Origin: Bacteroidales bacterium | GTDB lineage: Bacteria > Bacteroidota > Bacteroidia > Bacteroidales > WCHB1-69 | Direction of reading: 5' to 3' | DNA length: 64,000 bases | NCBI GenBank assembly: GCA_017551725.1 | Contig: JAFZKY010000061.1 | Location: 1 to 64,000 of the forward strand | Shown here: piece by piece, positions 52,833 to 60,600 of the stretch | Layout: each line of letters begins with the position of its first letter | How positions within the stretch are numbered: position 1 is the stretch's first letter | Program-made: the position numbers and the translations under genes | The notes under the pieces: model-generated | Seen by the model: only the letters and a program-made list of their open reading frames with translations | What the model was told of the DNA's origin: nothing | The model's database searches: none

Positions 52833-53832
52833 AGTAATTATTATTGCAGAAGCTGGGGTTAACCATAATGGTGATATAACTATTGCGAAACAGCTAATTG
52901 ATGAAGCAAAGCAGGCGGGTGCTGATTATGTGAAATTCCAAACAGCAAGTTCTCCCTCTGCAGTTACATCTAAATTTGCCAATATGGCGGAATATCAAAA
53001 AAGGAATGTGGGTCGGGAAGAAAGTCAATTAGAGTTTTTAAAGGATTTTACTCTGCCACTAGATGCATTCAAACTATTAAAATCATATTGTGATGAAATT
53101 GGAATCAATTTTTTGTCCACACCGTTTGATTTGAATGCTGTTGACTTCCTTTATGATTTGGGTATGGATTTCATGAAAGTCCCGTCTGGGGAAGTGACGA
53201 ATCTGCCGTATCTTAAAAAAGTGGCTTCAAAGAAGTTACCCGTTGTAATGTCTTCGGGTATGTGCAAAATGGATGAAGTTGAGTCTGCTTTGAATGTCTT
53301 TTATAAGGAAGGTCTTAGACCAGATGACATTACATTGTTGCATTGCAACACCGAATACCCCACTCCTTTTGAGGATGTGAATCTAAAAGCGATGCTTACG
53401 ATGAGGAATGCTTTTGGAGTGAATATCGGCTATTCCGACCATACCCGTGGCATTGAGGTTCCTATCGCGGCAGTAGCTTTGGGTGCAACGGTCATAGAAA
53501 AGCATTTCACCCTTGATCGTAATATGCCCGGCCCGGACCACAAAGCATCTCTGGAACCGAATGAACTCAAAGCGATGGTGAATGCAATCAGAAATATCGA
53601 AAAAGCTATGGGAAATGGGGAGAAAAAAGTATCGGATTCTGAAAGAAAGAATATTGCTATTGCGAGGAGAAGTATAGTTGCGGCTAAAGATATACATAAA
53701 GGAGAACTCCTTACAGAAGAAAACTTGACGGTAAAGCGCCCCGGCACAGGAATCTCTCCGATGCGTTGGGAGGAGGTGCTGGGAACAAAATCCGTGCGGG
53801 ATTTTACGGAGGATGAATTGATAGAATTGTAA
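52825..53832 (+). CDS. legI: N-acetylneuraminate/legionaminate synthase family protein
   Basis: 335 residues from the ATG at 52825, supported by AAGGA 7 bp upstream; an ATG six codons earlier lies deeper inside the ACP gene. The NeuB domain starts RVIIIAEAGVNHNGDITIAKQ, with VKFQTA and GYSDHTRGIEVPIAA, and the last ~60 residues form an antifreeze-like SAF domain. It condenses phosphoenolpyruvate with the diamino-hexose released by LegG to make the nine-carbon acid. Confidence 0.88.
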   Translation: MNRVIIIAEAGVNHNGDITIAKQLIDEAKQAGADYVKFQTASSPSAVTSKFANMAEYQKRNVGREESQLEFLKDFTLPLDAFKLLKSYCDEIGINFLSTPFDLNAVDFLYDLGMDFMKVPSGEVTNLPYLKKVASKKLPVVMSSGMCKMDEVESALNVFYKEGLRPDDITLLHCNTEYPTPFEDVNLKAMLTMRNAFGVNIGYSDHTRGIEVPIAAVALGATVIEKHFTLDRNMPGPDHKASLEPNELKAMVNAIRNIEKAMGNGEKKVSDSERKNIAIARRSIVAAKDIHKGELLTEENLTVKRPGTGISPMRWEEVLGTKSVRDFTEDELIEL

Positions 53833-53842
53833 TGTTGGGAAA

Positions 53843-55525
53843 ATGACGCCGACCGACCTCATACATATTATTCAGCAGGGTGAATCCGCGACTGTGGAGT
53901 TTAAAGATGCAGCAAAGGGGCTCCCTTTGTCCTTTTATGAGACTGCTGTTAGCTTTTCTAATACAGATGGCGGAGTGGTATTGCTCGGAGTGAATGATGA
54001 TGGCGAATTCACAGGATTGTCAATGGAGAAGTGCCAAAAGATGTCAAAAGATGTTGTTTCAACACTAAACTCCATAGATTGTGTCTCCCCCGTTATTTAT
54101 GTTCAGCCTTTCATCATCAGTTTTCCTGAAGGAAGTGTTGTCGTTTGTCAGTTCCCTGCTAGTAGTCAAGTACACCAATATAAAGGAGATATTTTTGTTC
54201 GGGAGTATGAGGCGGATATTAGAATTACAGACAATCAGCAGCGAGTGAGTGATCTGTACCTTCGGAAAAGAAATTTTTTCACAGAATCGACTATATACCC
54301 TTATTTGGGAATGTCCGATTTGGATGAAAAGCTATTTGATAAGGCTCGTGCACTCATCCGAGGTTATCGGAGTGACCATCCGTGGCTGACATTGAGCAAT
54401 GAGGAATTGTTGCGGAGTTCATCGCTATATATCAAAGATTTTCAAAGTGGACAACAAGGGTACACTTTGGCAGCAGCATTAGTGTTCGGAAAAGACACCA
54501 CCATCCAGTCTCTATTGCCAGCATACAAAGTGGAAGCAATTGTTAGAATCAATAATAAAGACCGCTGGGACGATCGTATTATACCGCCATTGCGAACGAA
54601 TCTGATAGACACCTATATCGAACTGAAAAACTTTATTAACAGACATCTGCCTGAGAAATTTTATTTAGAGGGGGACCAACGAGTGGATTTGCGTGACAAA
54701 ATTTTCAGGGAGGTGATTGCCAATGCCATCGTCCATCGTGAATACACCAGTGCATACGCCACAGAACTGATTATTACAAAATCTGAGGTGCGGATTACCA
54801 ATCCTAATAAGCCTCTTTTTCATGGATTTATACATAAAAACGACTTTACTCCCTATCCAAAAAATCCTAATCTCCGAAAATTTTTCACTGCTTTTGGGTG
54901 GACGGAAGAAATCGGTTCTGGAATCCGCAACACGAACCATTATGTCCCTCTTTACAGTGACGATGCAGTGCCATCTTTTGAGGAGAAAGAAATTTTTGTG
55001 ACCAAAATTCCGTTGCAGCATTACATATTCAAACCATACGTTGAGCATTTTGCATTGTGGCTGAATCTTCCTGTAGATCCCATAGAACATCTCAAATTGG
55101 GATTGGCTAAACAGGAGATTCCTTCGCATCTGTTTGATGCTACTTGGGAAGAGCTTCTTTTGGATTTGGTACCGAGTTGGGTGGAAAAAGGAACCAAGTT
55201 GAAAGAATTTTTATATTCTGGCACACAATCTCTTACGATTGAAAAAATAAAAAAAGTACCGAGTTGGAACAAAAAATGCACCGAGTTGCTCCCGAAGAAA
55301 ATCTGGTACATTATTACTATTTTGGCATTATGCGCAACACCTACTTCTTTCGGGGAATTATTGAAATTCTTCCAATATAAAAATCAATATTCTTTTAGGG
55401 AAACATACTTGTTCCCTTTGCGTAAATTGGATTTTCTCTGCCTGACCAAGCCCGATACACCCAATGCCCCTGACAATAAGTATGTGATTACGGAAGCTGG
55501 GAAAGCCTTTTTGTTGAATATATAG
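53843..55525 (+). CDS. AlbA_2 (Schlafen AAA_4-like) domain regulator
   Basis: 560 residues. The N-terminal AlbA_2 domain (about 10-120) has ESATVEFKDAAKGLP and FSNTDGGVVLLGVNDDG. A GHKL-like C-terminal region follows (FREVIANAIVHREYTSA, with FGWTEEIGSGIRN). Such proteins are often called RecG-like or divergent AAA_4 regulators and have no known part in sugar synthesis. It sits 10 bp after legI and 2 bp before legG, so it would be read through with the pathway. AT-rich. Either an inserted passenger gene or an unrecognised regulator of the locus. Confidence 0.8.
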   Translation: MTPTDLIHIIQQGESATVEFKDAAKGLPLSFYETAVSFSNTDGGVVLLGVNDDGEFTGLSMEKCQKMSKDVVSTLNSIDCVSPVIYVQPFIISFPEGSVVVCQFPASSQVHQYKGDIFVREYEADIRITDNQQRVSDLYLRKRNFFTESTIYPYLGMSDLDEKLFDKARALIRGYRSDHPWLTLSNEELLRSSSLYIKDFQSGQQGYTLAAALVFGKDTTIQSLLPAYKVEAIVRINNKDRWDDRIIPPLRTNLIDTYIELKNFINRHLPEKFYLEGDQRVDLRDKIFREVIANAIVHREYTSAYATELIITKSEVRITNPNKPLFHGFIHKNDFTPYPKNPNLRKFFTAFGWTEEIGSGIRNTNHYVPLYSDDAVPSFEEKEIFVTKIPLQHYIFKPYVEHFALWLNLPVDPIEHLKLGLAKQEIPSHLFDATWEELLLDLVPSWVEKGTKLKEFLYSGTQSLTIEKIKKVPSWNKKCTELLPKKIWYIITILALCATPTSFGELLKFFQYKNQYSFRETYLFPLRKLDFLCLTKPDTPNAPDNKYVITEAGKAFLLNI

Positions 55526-55527
55526 TT

Positions 55528-56703
55528 ATGAGAAAAATCTGCGTCATTACCGGAACCCGCGCCGAATACGGCCTGCTCAGTCGCCTGATGCGAATGATAA
55601 AGGACGACAAGGAAACCTTATTGCAGATTGTGGCCACCAATATGCACCTGTCGCCCAAATTTGGCAATACCTATCAGGAAGTTGAAAATGATGGTTTTAC
55701 CATAGATTATAAGGTTCCTATTATTGATGAAAATGCTCCGGATACAGCCACCACTACCGTGTTGTCGTTGTCGAAAGCGTTGGCTGGTTTTGCCAAGGCG
55801 TACGAATCGCTCCAGCCAGATTTAATTGTGATTTTGGGCGACCGCTATGAGATGTTGGCCGCCGCATCCGCTGCCCTGATTTTCAAGATTCCAGTGGCAC
55901 ACCTCTATGGTGGTGAAATCACCGAAGGAGCATACGATGATGCTATCCGTCATTCTATCACTAAAATGAGCCACCTGCATTTTACCTCTACCGAAGCCTA
56001 TCGCAAGCGTGTGATTCAGATGGGTGAACAGCCCGATCGCGTTTTTTGTGTGGGTGCCATTGGGGTGGAAAATGCCAAGAAGGTACCGCTGATGTCGAAA
56101 GAGGAAATAGAAGAGTCATTGGGATTTCACTTGGATAGGAACACGGTGCTGGCGACGTATCATCCGGTGACGAATAAGGTTGAGGATGAGGTTAAGGATA
56201 AGGATGAGGTTGAGGGATTCTTTGCGGCATTGGGAGAGAGGAAGGATTTGCGGATTTTGTTCACGATGCCGAACTCCGATACGGGCGGACAGGTGATTAT
56301 GGAGCGGATTAAACAGTTTGTAGCGCAAAATCCGGAAAGGAGTATTGCCTTTACTTCTTTAGGGATGAAACGGTACTTGTCTGTCTTGCAATATGTCGGC
56401 GCAGTAATCGGGAACTCTTCCAGCGGTTTGGCGGAGGTGCCGACCTTTCATATCCCTACATTGAATATCGGTGACCGTCAGAAAGGGCGAACGGCGGGTA
56501 AAAGTGTCATTCATTGTGGAACTTCCAAAGATGAGATTTTGACAGGGTTGGCCAAAATCGTCTCTCCTGAAATTCGTCGAATGGCGCAGCAGTCATCCAA
56601 TCCCTACGAAAAAGAAGGCACCGCCAAGCATATCTTTGAGGTAATCAAGAACTACCCGTTACATAATATCACGCAGAAACATTTTTACGATATTAACCAA
56701 TGA
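55528..56703 (+). CDS. legG: Hydrolysing UDP/GDP-sugar 2-epimerase (LegG/NeuC family)
   Basis: 391 residues, normal length. N-terminus KICVITGTRAEYGLLSRLM, substrate loop GDRYEMLAAASAAL, HLYGGEITEGAYDD, and IGNSSSGLAEVP are intact. It removes the nucleotide and epimerises C2 to give the free 2,4-diamino sugar for LegI. Around residue 220 it carries a charged insert (KVEDEVKDKDEVEG) encoded by the GAGGTT-type repeat. It overlaps legF by 4 bp. Confidence 0.88.
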   Translation: MRKICVITGTRAEYGLLSRLMRMIKDDKETLLQIVATNMHLSPKFGNTYQEVENDGFTIDYKVPIIDENAPDTATTTVLSLSKALAGFAKAYESLQPDLIVILGDRYEMLAAASAALIFKIPVAHLYGGEITEGAYDDAIRHSITKMSHLHFTSTEAYRKRVIQMGEQPDRVFCVGAIGVENAKKVPLMSKEEIEESLGFHLDRNTVLATYHPVTNKVEDEVKDKDEVEGFFAALGERKDLRILFTMPNSDTGGQVIMERIKQFVAQNPERSIAFTSLGMKRYLSVLQYVGAVIGNSSSGLAEVPTFHIPTLNIGDRQKGRTAGKSVIHCGTSKDEILTGLAKIVSPEIRRMAQQSSNPYEKEGTAKHIFEVIKNYPLHNITQKHFYDINQ

Positions 56704-57398
56704 CCCCATTAATTATCATTCCTGCTCGTGGCGGCAGTAAAGGCATCCCGCATAAAAATATTAAATTGCTGAATGGCAAGCCGTTGATTTGTTATTCTAT
56801 TGATGTCGCCCGCCAATATACGATCGATGAGAATATATGTGTTACCACGGATGACAATGAAATTATTTCTGTTGTTGAACAGTATGGTTTGAAAGTCCCT
56901 TTTGTTCGTCCGGCAGAACTGGCTACTGACACCGCTTCCAGCAATGATGTTTTAGTACACGCATTGAATTTTTATGAATCCCAAGGGCGACAAGTGGATG
57001 TAGTCATATTATTGCAACCCACTTCTCCATTCAGAAAAGTTTCTTTTGTAAAAGAGGCCGTTGAATTGTACAACGAAGACTTGGATATGGTAGTTTCGGT
57101 TAAAGAAACCTCGGCAAACCCGTATTATAATTGTTTTGAAGAAGATACGAATGGCTTTTTATTGATTAGCAAATCGATTAGTCACCCCATTACTCGCCGT
57201 CAGGATGCACCAAAAGTATGGGAATACAACGGTTCGATATATGTGATTAATCCAATTTCGTTAAAAGACAAAGGGATGCAGCATTTTATGAAAATCAGAA
57301 AATATCCAATGCCTGAATTGTATTCGGTTGATATTGATCATCTTTTTGATTGGAAAATAGCCGAGTTATTACTAAATGAAAATATGATAGAATTGTAA
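56700..57398 (+). CDS. legF: CMP-legionaminate synthetase (NeuA family)
   Basis: 232 residues. The CTP-binding start LIIIPARGGSKGIPHKNIK and the motif LLQPTSPFR are typical of NeuA/KdsB-type cytidylyltransferases. It activates the nonulosonic acid as CMP-sugar for transfer. The ATG overlaps legG by 4 bp; ptmE starts 2 bp after. Confidence 0.88.
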   Translation: MTPLIIIPARGGSKGIPHKNIKLLNGKPLICYSIDVARQYTIDENICVTTDDNEIISVVEQYGLKVPFVRPAELATDTASSNDVLVHALNFYESQGRQVDVVILLQPTSPFRKVSFVKEAVELYNEDLDMVVSVKETSANPYYNCFEEDTNGFLLISKSISHPITRRQDAPKVWEYNGSIYVINPISLKDKGMQHFMKIRKYPMPELYSVDIDHLFDWKIAELLLNENMIEL

Positions 57399-57400
57399 AA

Positions 57401-58435
57401 ATGAAAGATAAATACAAAATCTCATCTTCTTTGACTATCCTTCAAGCCCTTACGGCATTGAATGAAATAGGCCATGCATCGCAAACTCTGTTTGTGGTGG
57501 ATGAAAATGATAAAATGGTGGGGACTCTTACCGATGGTGATATCAGAAGAAGCTTGATTGCGGGAAATCCGATAGATGCCCCTGTGAGTTCGGTGATGCA
57601 CACGGAATTTCAATTTGTAAAAGAAGCTGAATGGGACGTGCGAAAATTGAAATCGCTGCGGAAGTTGAATATCCTGTTCATACCCATTTTGGATGAAGAA
57701 CGGCATATTGTGGGCGTTTGCAATCTGATGAAATATAAAAACATTCTTCCCATTGATGCCGTATTGATGGCTGGAGGCAAAGGCGAACGCTTGCGTCCTC
57801 TTACCGAACGCACCCCAAAACCATTGCTGCCAGTAGGGGAGAAGGCTATTATTGATTTCAACATCGACAATTTGGCCTATTATGGTGTAAAGAACATCTC
57901 GGTAACAGTCAATTATCTGAAAGAGCAGTTGGAGGAGCATTTTGCCGAGGAACGCAATGGCATCCAGGTGCGGTGCGTGCGCGAACCCCGCTTTTTGGGC
58001 ACCATCGGTTCGCTGCGCTTTGTGGAGAAGTTCGAGAACGATACCATTCTCGTGATGAACTCCGACCTATTCACCAATATCGACTTGGAGGATTTCTATC
58101 TCCAGTTTGTTGAGACAGGTGCGGATATGTCGGCGGCCGCCATCCCATACTCCGTATCTGTGCCCTACGGCATCTTCAACGTGAATGAGGAAACCATCAC
58201 CGGTCTGACCGAAAAGCCCACCTACAACTACTATGCCAACGCCGGCATTTATCTAATCAAGCGTGAAATGCTGGATCTCATTCCCGCAGACACTTTCTTC
58301 AATGCCACCGATTTGATTGAACTGCTCATATCCCAAAAGAAAAGAGTAGTCCGCTTCCCTATCCACGGCTACTGGATCGACATCGGCAACAAGGACGAAT
58401 ACGCCAAAGCACAGGATATTGTGAGGCATTTGTAA
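57401..58435 (+). CDS. ptmE: CBS-domain nucleotidyltransferase (PtmE-like)
   Basis: 344 residues. Two N-terminal CBS domains (about 5-115; VGTLTDGDIRRSLI, then VGVCNLMKYKNIL) are fused to an NTP-transferase domain with AVLMAGGKGERLRPLTERTP. In Campylobacter PtmE makes the GDP-glucosamine that feeds the legionaminate pathway, which uses GDP- rather than UDP-sugars. Its presence here supports the legionaminate over the sialic acid or pseudaminate reading. It is the last gene of the operon. Confidence 0.83.
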   Translation: MKDKYKISSSLTILQALTALNEIGHASQTLFVVDENDKMVGTLTDGDIRRSLIAGNPIDAPVSSVMHTEFQFVKEAEWDVRKLKSLRKLNILFIPILDEERHIVGVCNLMKYKNILPIDAVLMAGGKGERLRPLTERTPKPLLPVGEKAIIDFNIDNLAYYGVKNISVTVNYLKEQLEEHFAEERNGIQVRCVREPRFLGTIGSLRFVEKFENDTILVMNSDLFTNIDLEDFYLQFVETGADMSAAAIPYSVSVPYGIFNVNEETITGLTEKPTYNYYANAGIYLIKREMLDLIPADTFFNATDLIELLISQKKRVVRFPIHGYWIDIGNKDEYAKAQDIVRHL

Positions 58436-58439
58436 TAAG

Positions 58440-58470
58440 TATAATTTTGAGATTTTTTCTCAAAATTATA
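58440..58470. terminator. Hairpin after ptmE
   Basis: TATAATTTTGAG and its exact complement form a 12-bp stem around a 7-nt AT loop, 4 bp after the ptmE stop. It is AT-rich and followed by a T run only 10 bp later (58481-58487). It may be a weak terminator, or an operator for the ATPase gene whose -7 element lies 20 bp on. Confidence 0.55.
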
Positions 58471-58490
58471 CATAAAATAATTTTTTTCTG

Positions 58491-58498
58491 TATATTTG
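58491..58498 (+). promoter_or_regulatory. Promoter -7 element of the ATPase-RloB pair
   Basis: TATATTTG, 39 bp before the ATG. No TTG at 19 bp; the upstream hairpin takes that place. Confidence 0.5.
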
Positions 58499-58537
58499 CA
58501 CTCCCAAAAATAAAGATATATTTAAACGTAAATAATT

Positions 58538-59815
58538 ATGCTACTTGAATTTACGGTAGGAAATTATCGTTCTTTTTACGATAATAGGACATTTTCCATG
58601 CTTTCGCAGAAAATTAGTGAGGAGGCAAAAGAAAATGTAAACCATGTGCTGTCATACGATATCCTTAAAACGTTGGCTGTCTATGGGGCTAATTCGAGCG
58701 GGAAATCCAATCTGATCAATGCCATGCAGACAATGGATTCATGTGTGCTCACCTCGGTTAAGCTCAACCCTAATGAAGAGCTGATGTATGATCCCTTCCT
58801 GCTTCGTAAAGGCAATGACAAGCCCACTGTATTCGAAGTGTCGTTCTTAAAAAATGAGTACTGCTATCGTTATGGATTTTCATATAACCGGACAAAGATT
58901 GTTGATGAGTGGCTTTTTCGACGTACGACCAAACGTTCAAAAGAACAAACCATCTTTATTCGTAATGAAGAGGGGATTGCATACGATGATAAGAAGTTTC
59001 CCGATGGCCCTGATAATGTTGCCTTAAAGACGGGAGTGAATGGTAACCGCTTGCTTCTTTCTCTTTGCGCGCAATTGGGTGGCAATATTTCCAGTCAGGT
59101 GATTTCATGGTTTGAGACGGATTTTAATGTAGTGTCTGGCCTTAATAACCAAGGATATCGTAGTTTCTCAAAGCTTTTATTCCATAATAATAGGGGAGAA
59201 AGCAGAAAAGCAATGAGTTTTTTCAAGAAATTACAATTGGGATTCAATGAGATTTCAACACAAGAAGAGCAATTGGCAATTCCAGATGGGACGCCGAAAA
59301 ATCTTATCCCATTGTTGAGTAGAGAAATCCTTGGTAGGAAAAACATCAAAATAGAGTCGGTACACAATTTGTATGATTCCAAAGGAAAGGGTTGTGGCTC
59401 AGTTAATTTCCCATTTGAGGATAGGGAGTCGTCAGGTACAAGAAAACTTTTTGATATGTCGGGACCTATCTTTGACACTTTGGAAAACGGAACCATACTG
59501 GTGATTGATGAGTTGGATGCGAAAATGCACCCGCTGATTTCACAAGAAATCATACGGTTGTTTCATAATAGTGAAACGAACCCCAAAAATGCACAATTGA
59601 TTTTCACTACGCATGATACTAATTTGTTGTCAACCAAAATGATGCGGCGTGATCAGATTTGGTTTACAGAAAAAAATGAGACAGAACAAACAGACTTGTA
59701 TTGCCTCACAGATATCGTATTTCCCGACGGCACAAAGCCACGCAATGATGCCAATTACGAAAAGAATTATATCGCCGGTCGATATGGTGCTATTCCATAC
59801 ATTGTCAACGAGTAA
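58538..59815 (+). CDS. AAA_21/AAA_15-type ATPase, partner of RloB-like protein
   Basis: 425 residues, SMC/ABC-like head. The Walker A motif GANSSGKSN is at about residues 50-58. An ABC-like signature ESSGTRKLF and Walker B ILVIDELDAKMHP follow near residues 308-335, then the switch FTTHDTNLLS. It forms a pair with the RloB-like gene 11 bp downstream. Such ATPase plus small nuclease-fold pairs (RloA/RloB, PARIS AriA/AriB, OLD) are known or predicted phage-defence modules in which the ATPase senses and the partner acts. Role in defence is inferred from family and pairing. Confidence 0.85.
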   Translation: MLLEFTVGNYRSFYDNRTFSMLSQKISEEAKENVNHVLSYDILKTLAVYGANSSGKSNLINAMQTMDSCVLTSVKLNPNEELMYDPFLLRKGNDKPTVFEVSFLKNEYCYRYGFSYNRTKIVDEWLFRRTTKRSKEQTIFIRNEEGIAYDDKKFPDGPDNVALKTGVNGNRLLLSLCAQLGGNISSQVISWFETDFNVVSGLNNQGYRSFSKLLFHNNRGESRKAMSFFKKLQLGFNEISTQEEQLAIPDGTPKNLIPLLSREILGRKNIKIESVHNLYDSKGKGCGSVNFPFEDRESSGTRKLFDMSGPIFDTLENGTILVIDELDAKMHPLISQEIIRLFHNSETNPKNAQLIFTTHDTNLLSTKMMRRDQIWFTEKNETEQTDLYCLTDIVFPDGTKPRNDANYEKNYIAGRYGAIPYIVNE

Positions 59816-59826
59816 ATCAGAGAGAG

Positions 59827-60537
59827 ATGCCCGCAATTAAGATAAAATTGGACCCCGCACTTGAGCGGCGATACGCGAAAAAGGCGCAAAAACATAAAGC
59901 CCGGAAGGTGGTGTGCAAAATTCTTATTGTTTGTGAGGGCACAAAAACAGAACCCAACTATTTTAAGGCATTTTCTTCTTTCAACAGAGGTACTACGGTT
60001 TACGATATTGAGGTAAAAGGATTGGGCAGGAACACTATGGATGTGGTGGATAAGGCTATTGACCTCAAGAACAAAGGCGATTATGACCGCGTATGGACTG
60101 TGTTCGACAAAGACTCTTTTTCGGATGACAAATTCAACGGAGCCATTATCAAAGCTGGGAGCAACGGTATTTGCTGTGCGTGGAGTAATGAGGCTTTCGA
60201 GCTGTGGTATCTATACCATTTTGTTAATCGTACAACAGGAATGAGCAGGTCGGAATACCAGAAGGCCATTTCTAAGGCGGTTAACAGCTCCCCGAAATAT
60301 AGGTTGAGGAATGCATACCAATATGCCAAAAACGATGTTGACAATTATCGAATTATGACGCAATATGGCTCTATGGATAAAGCCATACTCTATGCAGAAG
60401 CGATGAGCAACCAATATACCGATCAACGTTATGCTACGCATAATCCATGCACGATGGTATTTCGTTTGGTTCGTCAGCTGATAGGGAAAGACGAAGAATT
60501 GAATGAGGAACTGAAAAGGAAGATTGAAGGGTTTTAA
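59827..60537 (+). CDS. RloB-like protein with TOPRIM-type motifs
   Basis: 236 residues. RloB signature ILIVCEGTKTEPNYFKAF (Glu37), then VWTVFDKDSF (Asp94, Asp96), and WSNEAFELWYLYHF. The Glu and DxD spacing is that of a metal-binding TOPRIM fold. In related two-gene systems the TOPRIM partner is the toxic effector released by the ATPase. The basic N-terminus (about residues 14-31) could bind nucleic acid. Confidence 0.85.
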   Translation: MPAIKIKLDPALERRYAKKAQKHKARKVVCKILIVCEGTKTEPNYFKAFSSFNRGTTVYDIEVKGLGRNTMDVVDKAIDLKNKGDYDRVWTVFDKDSFSDDKFNGAIIKAGSNGICCAWSNEAFELWYLYHFVNRTTGMSRSEYQKAISKAVNSSPKYRLRNAYQYAKNDVDNYRIMTQYGSMDKAILYAEAMSNQYTDQRYATHNPCTMVFRLVRQLIGKDEELNEELKRKIEGF

Positions 60538-60600
60538 GAGACAAGGAGATGGGAAGTGTTAAAAAATTTTATAGGGTGAGTTGAAAATAATCTTGCTAAT

